From Osedax fenrisi (lineage: Eukaryota > Annelida > Polychaeta > Sabellida > Siboglinidae): DNA of 64,000 nucleotides. Shown in pieces: positions 1 to 12,360 of this stretch. The position numbers were made by a program, and so were the translations under genes. The notes under the pieces were generated by a model. The model was not told the origin of the DNA. It saw only the letters and a list, made by a program, of their open reading frames with translations, and searched no databases. Each line of letters opens with the position of its first letter. The first letter of the stretch is position 1. Location of the stretch: contig OZ025243.1 of NCBI GenBank assembly GCA_964019155.1, forward strand, positions 33,577,230-33,641,229. Reading direction: 5' to 3'.

Positions 1-1530
1 TAGGGTAGATCGATATTGAAGCTGTAGCTCTCCACTGAGCCGGTGGTCGTACGGTGTTACACTAAGCATAGTCGTGAAGTTTCGTCACGTGATATCGGTT
101 AATATTGATAACATGATAAGCGTGTTAATGAAGACGTATTCGTATTTCGGATGTTATGTAAATTCTCGCACAGTATACCGTGTTCTAATACACTAATTAG
201 TATATGTAGTATACTTCTAACTTAAAACTCATAAGTTATACGTTATAAGTATCACTTGTAGAGAGCTGGTGAGTGTATAGTGGTATATCTTATATTAGTC
301 ACCGATTCAACTATAGTCGTTTATATAGATATACTATAGTATATAGTATATACTATAGTGTATATACCCTGCGCTCAGGTTTGTACTAGAACTACCACGT
401 TACATTAGCCCATACTGCGAGTAACCATTATTACGCTAATATTATTATGATAGCTTAGATAACGTATACGTGATAACTTCATAAATAAGAGAATTAGTAC
501 ATTTATGTTATTAATTATATTTAGATAAATATATTATATATACATATATATTAAATAATATAATTATAAAATGAGTATAAGACGATGATAATGAGACCTA
601 CAAAATACTAATTTTAATATAATATTAAAATAACAAAAATACCAGTAATTTAAAGTAATTCCAACTATAGTTACCTATTAAGTATATCATTGTGTTACGG
701 ATGAAATGTTTACGACTTGCAAATACTTGTTTATTAGAAGATATTAATAAAATAAAGTAGGAGATGTATTATTGTAATGAAGAAGTGTCAATCAAGGTGA
801 TTCCTAACATCGTATTGGCCGCACAATACACGGAGATAGATTTACCAACTCTATCAGTCATTCATTACACCTTAGCTCCCGACAGTCGCCAGCTATCAGT
901 AGCCGTATCACCACTATGTATTATATTTACTTATAAGGCGTGGCTACATTACCGAAATAAACAGAATATAGCTATTACAATCTATTAGCTATTACTACCA
1001 ACTTATAACAATATTATATAACCACTAGACCACATTGATATATTCCTTATTATATATATATATATATAAATATATATATATATATGAATTCAGTATGTAA
1101 CTTTAATAATATCCTACGTTCCTATTTAACATTATATTTGTAATATAATCATATATTTATAATATACTATTAAGTATCCATGCTTAATAGTGTACCGCTT
1201 AATAGCTCGCCATGTTTTATGTGAAGTTAATGTGTATGTTTAAGAGATTACGGCATTATATACTGTAATCGTGGTATAACCATATCGTATATTTGCTAGC
1301 TATGCTTAAGTATACGTTATATTCATCAGTTATAACTATAATGCTTAGTATACTTTATTGTTCCAATTCTGAAAACAAAATATATACGATTACGATAATT
1401 ATTATAAAAATTATAAACAATATTAAACGTGTTATTAAAATGAAATTTAATTTAAAATAGATACATCGTTACTAATAACCTCGTACCTGTAATCATCATC
1501 ATCGTCATACTAACGGTGACTATTGGGTAG
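1..1530. other. AT-rich non-coding stretch, probably intron of the following gene
   Basis: No exon could be supported here. The only long frame (764-988, +, 74 codons) has no recognisable domain and no convincing splice sites. Short palindromic TATAGTATATA runs occur around 325-362, and a (TA)n tract around 1050-1085. If the exon at 1531 belongs to a transporter, the upstream exons should lie here or left of the window, but none was recognised. Confidence 0.5.
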
Positions 1531-1646
1531 GCATTACTCGGCAACACAACTCGCTTCCTAGTCATGAATCAGTCCATTATGACCGCTGTCCAGTTCGCTC
1601 TCGGTACATTTGGAGGTGCTGTCATAGGATACGCACTTGATTTTGG
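1531..1646 (+). CDS. Internal exon of a multi-pass membrane protein (MFS-like), partial gene
   Basis: The frame encodes about 39 residues with one clear membrane segment of small and hydrophobic residues (AVQFALGTFGGAVIGYALDF). Its glycine spacing and closing Asp resemble a late helix of major facilitator superfamily transporters, where a G-x-x-x-G helix ends in D or DR. The acceptor is TTGGGTAG at 1530, preceded by a good branch site (ATACTAAC). An in-frame TAG lies inside that acceptor, so the exon cannot extend further left. The donor is GATTTTGG|GTTAAT, ending in phase 2. That phase fits the exon at 14375 directly, or through 3873-3923. A (TA)n repeat begins about ten bases into the intron. 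The family call is an inference from topology; substrate and orthologue are unknown. Confidence 0.45.
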
Positions 1647-1650
1647 GTTA

Positions 1651-1700
<50 letters not shown>

Positions 1701-2236
1701 TTACTCGATCAATGTTTATATATATATACGCCATATGGCACAATACATACTATAAACTGTACACTGTACACAGTATACTGTGTACACCATATATATAACA
1801 CCCTATCTACTCAAAGTAATTAATGTCGTAATCCGTCCCACTAGTAGCAATAGTTCCGTATCATCAATAATATCTAGTATATCCTATTACTGTACAGTAC
1901 AGTGTATACAAAGATTTAATAACATTTTAAAATCAAAATAATATATATAATCACATACTATAAATATTTTGTAATTTTGTAATAGTAATATTTATTAATA
2001 AAACACCATTTATTATTAAAGCGTCCGTATTAGTCTACTCTCCCCTATCATCTTTATGACGTAATAGTAACACTGACCATTGTTTAGCTCTTTAACATTA
2101 ACATCAAAACACTGGTATTAATATATCAACATCGACATAACATTAACACATTAACAGCGGATACACGAATAACGATATAAAAGCGTCATTGAAGTACGAC
2201 CATGATCAAACTTCTCCTAATAGTGTGTGTTAGTAT

Positions 2237-2284
<48 letters not shown>

Positions 2285-2349
2285 TAAAGAATGACTGTAT
2301 GAATGAATGAATAAATAATATGTACTTTACTTATATACTATAAATAAAT

Positions 2350-2419
<70 letters not shown>

Positions 2420-3443
2420 CAATATAGTTATATAATAAGTATAAAATGAATATTTTATAATAGTAATATGCTTTTGAGAAAGGATTACACACACAAATAT
2501 ATAAGAATAAAAGAAAATATGATAATAACATAACTATAATAATATATAATAAAATTAAATTGCGTAGTTAATCAAATAGTTCCAATCTTATTTGCGGTAT
2601 ATATCTACTCACAACATGCACACATGGCATGCCCGAATGGCCTTTATTGGCTCTATGTATTGGTATATTAGTCCAAACGGATTTTATTGGTATATAATAT
2701 ATTTCTATCTATGAAAACCGTAATATTGTGGAATTAACGGTAATATGTTAATGCTATGAATAACATATAATTATAAGACAACGGTACTATAAGAAATAAT
2801 ACGTACGTAATTTAAAATATATATATATATATAATCGAACAATAAAAGATAAATAATAAATTTAAGTAATATAATAATAGCACAATAAATCAAATAATAT
2901 CTTCAATATCAGGATAAGTCGTTCACTAGTTAAATCTGGTTCCTGTCTCCGATATATGTTTCATAAGCAGAAGTAAACTAGAGTATAAACGAATACAATT
3001 AGATGAATTAATATTTACTTGTATAGCATTTTTTTAACTTATTTTTAAAAGTACTATAAGTAATAGAATTATTGATAGTTAAATCAACTTCATTCCAGCC
3101 AGGATACAAACGGGTATACAAGTGAATACGTGTATGATATGTATACATCATGTACATCCGTCCAACGTACAATGTACACTGTACATTGTGCATCCGTACA
3201 GCGTACACTGTACAGTGTATGGTTTATATACACTATATAACATAGGCTTATAGTGTACGCCGTACATTATATGATAATGTTATAGAACTAGATGCTAGCA
3301 TAACTTAGTAATGCATATAACTTCGCGTAGTATTAACCTACATAACATTGCGTACGGAATTATTGGCGAGCCCCTCTCTGTGAGTGTATACATCTATAGA
3401 TTATCAGATAATTTCTGGTACTCTACTTTCCCAGCAAACAGTA
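1647..3443. repeat. Intron-like spacer with long (TA)n microsatellites
   Basis: No coding signal. It holds (TA)n tracts at about 1655-1698, 2249-2281 and 2356-2416. Clusters of palindromic TACACTGTA/TGTACAGTGTA words lie around 1757-1790 and 3160-3220. Two predicted peptides made of Ile-Tyr repeats are translations of these tracts. Confidence 0.7.
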
Positions 3444-3717
3444 ATAGCCTCATAATAGCAACATAATATCATATATAATAGCCTCAAATGTTTACATTGT
3501 GCTATTATGCTTGATTTAATTTTAAAAGTATATTATGCTGCTATTATGTTGTAATTCTAAAATTAGCAAATTAATAGCAGCATAATATACTTTTAGAATT
3601 AATAGCATCATACTAATTGCATAATAGACTTTTAATGGCAACATAATAGCAGCATAATAGCACAATATAAAATGTGAGGATATTAGATATGCTATTATGT
3701 TGCTATTATGAGGCTAT
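3444..3717. mobile_element. MITE with about 25-bp terminal inverted repeats, TA target
   Basis: The left end reads ATAGCCTCATAATAGCAACA and the right end is its exact reverse complement, about 25 bp on each side. Internal copies of GCTATTATG in both orientations extend the symmetry. Both ends are bordered by TA, as expected of a Tc1/mariner-type insertion. It is about 274 bp and codes for nothing, so it is non-autonomous. No autonomous partner is in the window. Confidence 0.8.
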
Positions 3718-3872
3718 TAATATTATATGTATACACTTATATTATAACATACGCAAAATAAGCCATTAGTTGTATACACCGTATCGCCCTTACCGCTACC
3801 CGATCAGCTACCGCAACTGTATACTAACTAGTATCGCTCTCTACACTAACAATAGAAGTATAGTTTAACTAG

Positions 3873-3923
3873 ACTGAACGGTGGTCCCGTGATATTACTT
3901 CAACGTTCCCGGATGTTCGACAG
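3873..3923 (+). CDS. Candidate 51-nt exon between the MFS-like exons
   Basis: This short GC-richer segment has acceptor TTTAACTAG and a consensus donor CAG|GTACGT. A CACTAAC branch-like site lies about 30 bases upstream. Its length is a multiple of three and it preserves phase 2, so it could sit between exons 1531-1646 and 14375-14457 and add 17 residues. The complementary strand also has an open hydrophobic frame (3895-3967), so the strand is not settled. It has no family-diagnostic motif. Confidence 0.3.
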
Positions 3924-4406
3924 GTACGTATCCTAAGATGACCGCGGCAATGACGAAAGTAATATAACTGGTAATACGAGTCTTACGTCGGTAACCATCA
4001 GAGTATTATTATATGCGTATATTTTATTATCTTGTTATTCAACCTTCTACATGTATATATATATTGTTATGTTATTATACTAATATTATTCATCTAATTT
4101 AGATTACGATAATGGAGAATACAGTTAGTGTATAGTATATAGTATATAGTATATAGTATAGTATATAGTATAGTATATACTAACTTAAATATGTTAGGCG
4201 TTTACGCGTAATATAAATATAATATGTATAAATATTAGTCGAGCGATATTAGCGTATGAAATTTAATGTATAAATCGTTAACTTTGATAACCTATTTCTT
4301 TTACTGAATACTATAATAGTGTATCGTTCACCGACTAGAACGTTTACTATAATGTATACGGTACGCGTGAAATGTATACGTATAATGAATATGTCCTTAT
4401 ATACAA
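3924..4406. other. Spacer, no gene seen
   Basis: AT-rich intron-like sequence with a (TATAG)n-type run around 4133-4175. The 8 bases at its right end (4399-4406, ATATACAA) are the left target duplication of the hAT-like element. Confidence 0.6.
4399..4406. repeat. Left target-site duplication ATATACAA
   Basis: Identical to 7887-7894. Together they border the hAT-like element and date its insertion as recent enough to leave no mismatch in 8 bases. Confidence 0.8.
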
Positions 4407-7400
4407 CAGGCTCGTATCCACGGGGGGGCCTGAGGGGGCAAGGCCCCCCCCTGAGGTCGGCTAGGCCCCCCCCTGAAATAAGCTAAGCCCCTAAAACTTG
4501 TTTCACATTAAGTTTTTTTCATATAGTATTTACTAGATATTCAATTATATTTATATTTTTATTTTATAATTTTATTTATATTATATCTATTTATTAGAAT
4601 GTATGTATTTTAGTCTTAGACATTATAGTGAGGATCCAATTCAGTATGTATGATTTTATAAAATATTTTCTAAAATTATAGTAAATATTAAAAAATTTTA
4701 ATTAATTAATATATTAATAAATTAACTAACTATAGTTTACATATCATGAGCATATAACAAACAACTATTTGGTTTTCTAACTAAAATAGAAGCAGACAAA
4801 TTAATAGATCACAGAATAGCAGTAACAGAATCAAATATCAAAACAATCCTAATCCCAAACAATAACACTACAAAATATGAAAAAAATAAATTTAAATTAT
4901 CGTCCATCTGATCTCGGAAATGTTTGTCCTAAACGTACAAGTGCACTTACCATGATAGATCATCATTTGGAAATAAAATAAGAATATGTACCGATAATAT
5001 GTATATTAATATACAAAATAAAGCACATTTATATCCATTTGTAGATTATAGTACTTTCACAGTAAATGAAACCAACCTAAGTGGTTACTACAATTGCAAT
5101 TCCTCAATGGAAAAAGAAAATAGTTTGATAAATGGTCACAATCATGTGATTCATTATATGAATCGCGTAAAAAAAAGATCCAACTGTTGATTGACTACCA
5201 GTGCACTATCCTAAAAAGTATTCTTTTCAACTCCTCAATTATATATCAGTTCGAAATAAAGTTTATTTGATTACACAATTAATTATTGATTCTAATTGTT
5301 CTATATATGTTATTACTGATACTTGGTTAACTATTGGTGATTCTGTTCTAGCTTCCCAACTGACCCCTGATGGTTTTAAAGTATTGCTTGATAATAAATA
5401 TATACTAATATATATATATATATATCACATCGTTGTGGCAGCCTAGCTATGTTATTCTCATTGGAACTTAAGCTTATTTCATCACCTACCCCATGTTTCT
5501 CTTCATGTGAAATTATGATCCTTAATATTCAGTTTCCTTCATTATTTACCATTATAAGTATACTTATCTACCGTCCACTTTCGTCTAGCCTATGGAGTTT
5601 CTTAGCTGACCTATCTTCTATTTTAGAATCTTTAACTTCAGTTAACATGGTTATTCTATATTCAAATTAATAATGAAAATCATGCTTCCTTATCTCTGAA
5701 TAAACTTATATTTGTGTATTCCCTGACGTAACATGTTATATTTATACTAACACTAATAGTAATAATATCGATTTATTTAATATTTAGTTGATTTTAAATT
5801 AATGTCATATCCCACTCAAAGTTCTCTAATAGCTGATCTCTTTTCCATATTATTTGATTTGAACTTTCCGGTGATACAAATTAATCGACCTTCTAGATCG
5901 TTTCGGAAAATATCCTTTATTGATAAATCAATGTGTGTTAACTCTGTATTCCATCAACTTAACAACAGTATATATTCTGATTTTTCTACACTTTTTGATT
6001 ATTTTAATTTGGCATTATCTCATTCGCTTTATATTTTTGTACCCTCCATTACTCTTATCAGCCGAACTTATTATAAGTTTCCCTGGTTTAATATTGAGCT
6101 TGTTAACCTGAGGCAACAACTTCGTAGACTACAACGTAAATTTGCATCATCTAAACTTGAATCTGATCTTATTTCATTTAAAGTTTTCTATCGCTTTACA
6201 AGAACTAACTTCTCTCTACCAAATTGTCATATTACACTGATATGCTCGGTAGTTATGGAATATATTCTAAGTAAGCTTATACATTATATTTCACCTTAGT
6301 AGGAAAAACCCAGACCATGTGTCTTCCTGCCCAACCTGATTTAGTTATTTTTTTCCAATTTATTCCAACACAAAATGTCTAGCATTATCAATGTACAACA
6401 TAAACATCAACTCAGCACAACCAACTCTCAATTTAACATCCACTCATAATCAATGTTCATGTGTTTCACTTTCCACACGTGACATTGTATTCTCTTTGAT
6501 GACATCCTTGAAAACCAAGTACACCTTAATCCTATTCCACTCAATCTACTTCGTTCATTATCACCATATTTTATTGGAATTATCACTGAAATCATTCATA
6601 GGTTTCTTATATCATCTATTTTTCCACGCCCAATGAAATATTCATAGATTATTCCGATTTAAAAAAACAACATTTACCAATCTAATTTATCAAGATATCG
6701 TACAATATCCAAACTATCATAAATATCTAAGACGTCAGAACGAGTTGTGTCTACTCAACTTATTAATTACATTATGCCCATTGCTATTGTTGATAAATAT
6801 CAAAGTGCATATCTTCCTCATCGTATATGATAGTACTATATAGTACTGACATTTCCCTTACTATTATCATTAATGATATTCTCATATATCTTGGTAATAA
6901 AGCCCCATGCTATCTCATACTACTAAACGTATCTAGTGCTGTTGATACTCTCGATTAAAATATTCTTTCTATTGGAGTTAATGAAATTAGTATACATGGT
7001 AAAATTTACAGTTGGTGTATGTATTTTGTTTCATCTAGAACATCTTCGGTGAAGATTAACTCCACGTTATCTCCTCCTTATTTCAATATAGATGGTGTTC
7101 CACAGTCTCTGTCCTTGGAACTATATTGTTCATTATTTATATTATTCCTATAAAATCAATTTTTTTAATCAAATATCCCAATATTAACTATCATATTTAT
7201 GCCGATGATCTTCAGATATATAGCCATTTCCTTGTTCTAGTGATTCTAGTCTGATTCAAATGTCTATGTTTAATTTTATTACTGATCTCACTCATTGGTT
7301 CTCTCATAACTCAATGTCCTTAAATATTACTAAAACTAATACTACCATAATCACAAGACCCAGTTCTCCTCTATCAATCACACATCCTTTTCTACTATTT

Positions 7401-7886
7401 CTTCCAACTTTTCAATCTATAACTATATTTGGTTACACTATAACCACTCACCTAGACTAATCTCCAAACATTAATAATATGATGCACTACTAACTATTTT
7501 ATACATAAAATTAGAAAATATCGTTTTAAGCTTACCCTTGCCATGACTAATTGTTTAATTCACTCGCTAGTATTCAGTAGACTTATCTACTAATGTTATT
7601 ATTGTATACCTTGCCTGTTAACCTGATCCTACTGTTTTTTATATTTTATTATATTCATATAAAATTATGTTTATATAGTGTATATGTATACATAGTGTAT
7701 GCTTATGTAGAGTTTATTTATACCCTGTTTAATTAATATTGTGCTTTAATATAAGTAATAGAGTATACTAGTAAATTACTAGTAGTGATATTATTACTGG
7801 TATACTAGTTTATATTCATTACACTTTAGTCTTAACATTTTGGGGCCTTGCTCCCCCCCTGGTATACATTTCTGGCTACGGGCCTG
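4407..7886. mobile_element. hAT-like DNA transposon with 8-bp target duplication, LINE-filled
   Basis: The left end starts CAGGCTCGTATCCA. The right end, read on the other strand, starts CAGGCCCGTAGCCA. Both continue into G-runs and GGGGGCAAGGCCCC-like sequence (4425-4470 and 7840-7860). The element is bordered by the perfect 8-bp duplication ATATACAA at 4399-4406 and 7887-7894. CAGG..CCTG ends with an 8-bp duplication are the signature of the hAT superfamily. No transposase frame was recognised. Most of the interior is a decayed LINE, so this is either a non-autonomous element invaded by a LINE or a heavily eroded autonomous one. Confidence 0.8.
5200..7640 (+). pseudogene. Decayed CR1/L2-like LINE (endonuclease and reverse transcriptase remnants)
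   Basis: The remnants are in canonical LINE order. The endonuclease part (5205-5670) has VRNKVYLI, a DTWL motif and LASQLTPDGF, then SILIYRPLSSSLWSFLADLS. The linker (5802-6230) includes PWFNIEL followed by a basic LRQQLRRLQRKF stretch. Reverse transcriptase pieces (6770-7460) include VLGTILFIIYI and YADDLQIYS near 7199-7228. Stops and frameshifts break every domain, so it is not functional. It lies inside the hAT-like element. A second copy of the same family lies on the - strand at 34510-36170; the two agree closely around 6200-6500. The clade call rests on motif style only. Confidence 0.85.
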
Positions 7887-7894
7887 ATATACAA
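7887..7894. repeat. Right target-site duplication ATATACAA
   Basis: Exact copy of 4399-4406 directly after the terminal GGCCTG of the hAT-like element. Confidence 0.8.
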
Positions 7895-8232
7895 TACCAC
7901 TATTTTGCAGGTACCAGGACCTCTCAGGGCCTCTGTGTGTGATATTTAAACCCACTCGAATTTTCTCTGTCAATTATAACTCTTGTATATCTTACCTATA
8001 TATATATATATAATTGAAATTATGTCGTTATTATTTTTATAATGATAAACACAATGCGATTTCGCCCAGCATCAGAATAGCAACCTCACGCATGTGTTGA
8101 TTGCTTTACCTTGATTAGAACTGTAATTTACTGTACACCTAGTATATGTAGTAAGTATGTATTTATAATAATACTTATATGTAATACATATATCTATTTT
8201 AGAGAAATTAGAACCGGACTGGAAAGAATGTT

Positions 8233-8267
<35 letters not shown>

Positions 8268-8383
8268 ACCTATAATATGAATGCATATACGTATACGTTT
8301 AAACGTATAAACGTATACGTGTATGTGTATATGTATGAGTACGTATAGTCATGCGTATGTGTGTACGCGTGTGTGTGTGTGTA
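7895..8383. other. Spacer with (TA)n and GT-rich runs
   Basis: No gene seen. It contains a (TA)n run at 8236-8262, a GTATACGTATAC-like palindromic run at 8285-8320 and a (GT)n/(GTAC) tract that ends where the next element begins. Confidence 0.6.
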
Positions 8384-9283
8384 AGGGAAAGTAACATAAT
8401 ACGGACACTTTAACAATAAATGGTCTTAACATTTAATGACTCATTATTTGTATTCAAAAATTATAATATATTAATATTATATGATTATAGATATTATTGT
8501 GATTTTAACATTTTATTTAATCTTTTAATTCCATATATAACGGGGGTGTCCGTATTCGGTACCCATGTCCGAATACGGACACCCTGCAGGGTCCACCACA
8601 CATGTTTTATAATACGGACACCCTATAACCGACTAGATAAACTACATATTATTGATAAATATACCAAACAAATTTCAATTACATTATTTATAATTAATTT
8701 TATGAATAATGTATTCTAATTTAATCAGTTAATAATTTATATATTTGTATTATTTTTTAATTAATAATACAATTTAAGTATCTAAATAATGACAATTTTA
8801 GATTTAGCTTTATTTGTGGTATTAATATTATAACGCACGCGATTTTTATGAAAATCAGAATAGTTCATACGCTGGGCGCTGATTGGTTATATGGTGTCCG
8901 TATTAAGACATCTAGAGTATCCGTATTAGGAACGTATATGAACTCTAGATATATGCTTATAACTTAATGAATGTTTGATAACAAATATAGAAATTATATA
9001 TATATAATTTTTAGAATTCTTTATTTCTAATAATATCGTATTATATTTTATCGATACATTTGTATATTCTTGAGAAGGTTTTTAGTTGAAATTTTTTTCA
9101 TAAAATTAAAAACGTAATAAAAAAACCAGTTTATTGGATTTTTTGCAATTTTGATAATTAAAAAATAAAAAATACTTTTTTAGACTATTTATATTATTAT
9201 GAATATTTTATTCATTAACAATTTTTTTGTAGGATTTATGATTTCTGAGATACCAAGAGTGTCCGTATTCGGTTACTTTCCCC
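8384..9283. mobile_element. Non-autonomous TIR element, GGGAAAGTAA family, copy 1
   Basis: The left end (AAGGGAAAGTAACATAATAC, then GGACAC) mirrors the right end (GTGTCCGTATTCGGTTACTT, then TCCCC). It has internal inverted GTGTCCGTATTCGG / CCGAATACGGACAC pairs at 8546-8582 and a conserved block at 8840-8900. A second copy, inverted, lies at 51092-52055 and shares both termini and interior. It sits in a GT-rich tract, which continues after 9284. The frames inside have no known domain. Confidence 0.85.
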
Positions 9284-9350
9284 TGTGCGTGTGGGTGTGC
9301 GCTCGTGTCTATACGCGCGTGCGACTCACGCCGTGCGTATACGAGTGTAT
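9284..9350. repeat. GT/CG-rich simple sequence
   Basis: Degenerate (GTGCGT)n sequence, the other half of the tract interrupted by the 8384-9283 element. It leads directly into the 60-bp satellite. Confidence 0.6.
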
Positions 9351-11640
9351 TTATAACTATTCATATATTGGGGCTAGCGAGTTTATTTAGAAAGTTTTAA
9401 GTGCCCACTTTTATAACTATTCATATATTGGGGCTAGCGAGTTTATTTAGAAAGTTTTAAGTGCCCACTTTTATAACTATTCATATATTGGGGCTAGCGA
9501 GTTTATTTAGAAAGTTTTAAGTGCCCACTTTTATAACTATTCATATATTGGGGCTAGCGAGTTTATTTAGAAAGTTTTAAGTGCCCACTTTTATAACTAT
9601 TCATATATTGGGGCTAGCGAGTTTATTTAGAAAGTTTTAAGTGCCCACTTTTATAACTATTCATATATTGGGGCTAGCGAGTTTATTTAGAAAGTTTTAA
9701 GTGCCCACTTTTATAACTATTCATATATTGGGGCTAGCGAGTTTATTTAGAAAGTTTTAAGTGCCCACTTTTATAACTATTCATATATTGGGGCTAGCGA
9801 GTTTATTTAGAAAGTTTTAAGTGCCCACTTTTATAACTATTCATATATTGGGGCTAGCGAGTTTATTTAGAAAGTTTTAAGTGCCCACTTTTATAACTAT
9901 TCATATATTGGGGCTAGCGAGTTTATTTAGAAAGTTTTAAGTGCCCACTTTTATAACTATTCATATATTGGGGCTAGCGAGTTTATTTAGAAAGTTTTAA
10001 GTGCCCACTTTTATAACTATTCATATATTGGGGCTAGCGAGTTTATTTAGAAAGTTTTAAGTGCCCACTTTTATAACTATTCATATATTGGGGCTAGCGA
10101 GTTTATTTAGAAAGTTTTAAGTGCCCACTTTTATAACTATTCATATATTGGGGCTAGCGAGTTTATTTAGAAAGTTTTAAGTGCCCACTTTTATAACTAT
10201 TCATATATTGGGGCTAGCGAGTTTATTTAGAAAGTTTTAAGTGCCCACTTTTATAACTATTCATATATTGGGGCTAGCGAGTTTATTTAGAAAGTTTTAA
10301 GTGCCCACTTTTATAACTATTCATATATTGGGGCTAGCGAGTTTATTTAGAAAGTTTTAAGTGCCCACTTTTATAACTATTCATATATTGGGGCTAGCGA
10401 GTTTATTTAGAAAGTTTTAAGTGCCCACTTTTATAACTATTCATATATTGGGGCTAGCGAGTTTATTTAGAAAGTTTTAAGTGCCCACTTTTATAACTAT
10501 TCATATATTGGGGCTAGCGAGTTTATTTAGAAAGTTTTAAGTGCCCACTTTTATAACTATTCATATATTGGGGCTAGCGAGTTTATTTAGAAAGTTTTAA
10601 GTGCCCACTTTTATAACTATTCATATATTGGGGCTAGCGAGTTTATTTAGAAAGTTTTAAGTGCCCACTTTTATAACTATTCATATATTGGGGCTAGCGA
10701 GTTTATTTAGAAAGTTTTAAGTGCCCACTTTTATAACTATTCATATATTGGGGCTAGCGAGTTTATTTAGAAAGTTTTAAGTGCCCACTTTTATAACTAT
10801 TCATATATTGGGGCTAGCGAGTTTATTTAGAAAGTTTTAAGTGCCCACTTTTATAACTATTCATATATTGGGGCTAGCGAGATTATTTAGAAAGTTTTAA
10901 GTGCCCACTTTTATAACTATTCATATATTGGGGCTAGCGAGTTTATTTAGAAAGTTTTAAGTGCCCACTTTTATAACTATTCATATATTGGGGCTAGCGA
11001 GTTTATTTAGAAAGTTTTAAGTGCCCACTTTTATAACTATTCATATATTGGGGCTAGCGAGTTTATTTAGAAAGTTTTAAGTGCCCACTTTTATAACTAT
11101 TCATATATTGGGGCTAGCGAGTTTATTTAGAAAGTTTTAAGTGCCCACTTTTATAACTATTCATATATTGGGGTTAGCGAGTTTATTTAGAAAGTTTTAA
11201 GTGCCCACTTTTATAACTATTCATATATTGGGGCTAGCGAGTTTATTTAGAAAGTTTTAAGTGCCCACTTTTATAACTATTCATATATTGGGGCTAGCGA
11301 GTTTATTTAGAAAGTTTTAAGTGCCCACTTTTATAACTATTCATATATTGGGGCTAGCGAGTTTATTTAGAAAGTTTTAAGTGCCCACTTTTATAACTAT
11401 TCATATATTGGGGCTAGCGAGTTTATTTAGAAAGTTTTAAGTGCCCACTTTTATAACTATTCATATATTGGGGCTAGCGAGTTTATTTAGAAAGTTTTAA
11501 GTGCCCACTTTTATAACTATTCATATATTGGGGCTAGCGAGTTTATTTAGAAAGTTTTAAGTGCCCACTTTTATAACTATTCATATATTGGGGCTAGCGA
11601 GTTTATTTAGAAAGTTTTAAGTGCCCACTTTTATAACTAT
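9351..11640. repeat. 60-bp tandem satellite, 38 near-identical units
   Basis: The unit starts TTATAACTATTCATATATTG, continues GGGGCTAGCGAGTTTATTTA and ends GAAAGTTTTAAGTGCCCACT. It repeats head to tail at exactly 60 bp for about 2.29 kb. I see only two substitutions: T to A at 10882 and C to T at 11174. All six frames have a stop in every unit although 60 is a multiple of three, so it is not coding. There are no variable spacers, so it is not a CRISPR array. The unit contains the palindrome GCTAGC. Such uniformity points to very recent expansion or strong gene conversion; assembly artefact is possible in copy number but unlikely for the unit itself. Confidence 0.97.
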
Positions 11641-12195
11641 AGTTACCCTAAAGGGTAACAATTGTTCGCTTTTTTAGTTTAGCGATTCTCAATGACAATA
11701 ACTAAGATAAACACATACATTCTAAGCTATATTCGCAATTGTAACTATACAATATAGTATACCTATAAGTATCTACAGGTAGGTATACTTTTAGTGTGCT
11801 CTGTTGTAGTGGATAATTCCGTGAATTAACCTATAGGTTAAAGTATTGGTTACTTCGCGACATTCTTTATTAACGGGGGGATACCACAGTTCTCAAATGT
11901 AACATGTCAAATGTACTGCATGTATTCAAAATGAAGTAGCAGTCTGAATTTTTGGAATAAATCCAAGATTTTGTTTACCTATATTAAGTGTGTATACATG
12001 GCTAGAACTGTACGTTGAGATATGCCAAAAATATACATTATAACATTATACAAATGTTACCTGAATATGATAACAAATTAAAATTATATTTATTTCATAT
12101 ATTAGGATAGTTATTAGGATAGAAAGTTGATTATTTCACATATCTCAACACGGGTATTGTAGCTATATATAATTTACTGCTAAAACAAAATAAAG
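11641..12195. other. Spacer after the satellite
   Basis: It begins with a perfect palindrome-like block (GTTACCCTAAAGGGTAAC, 11642-11659) exactly at the satellite edge. No gene seen. Confidence 0.6.
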
Positions 12196-12325
12196 TGAGC
12201 AGTTATTTATCCTAATACTTGTATGTATGACGCATTCGTTATATATATATATATATATATAACTGCCTGTGTGGCTTAGTTAGCTAATGCGTCATACATA
12301 CAAGTATTAGGATACATAACTGCTC

Positions 12326-12326
<1 letters not shown>
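12196..12326. repeat. Large hairpin built around a SINE 5' head
   Basis: Arms of about 41 bp (12196-12236 and 12286-12326; TGAGCAGTTAT... and its near-perfect reverse complement) flank a (TA)n run and ACTGCCTGTGTGGCTTAGTT. The latter matches the 5' tRNA-like head of the SINE at 40391-40687 (ACTGCCTGTGTGGCTCAGTG). The right arm therefore contains SINE-head sequence and the left arm is its inverted copy. It would form a strong cruciform or RNA hairpin. Confidence 0.8.

Positions 12327-12360
<34 letters not shown>

Noticed and set aside
9351..11640. CRISPR-like array or repeat protein gene
   Set aside because: Units are contiguous without variable spacers and every frame is closed by stops in each unit.
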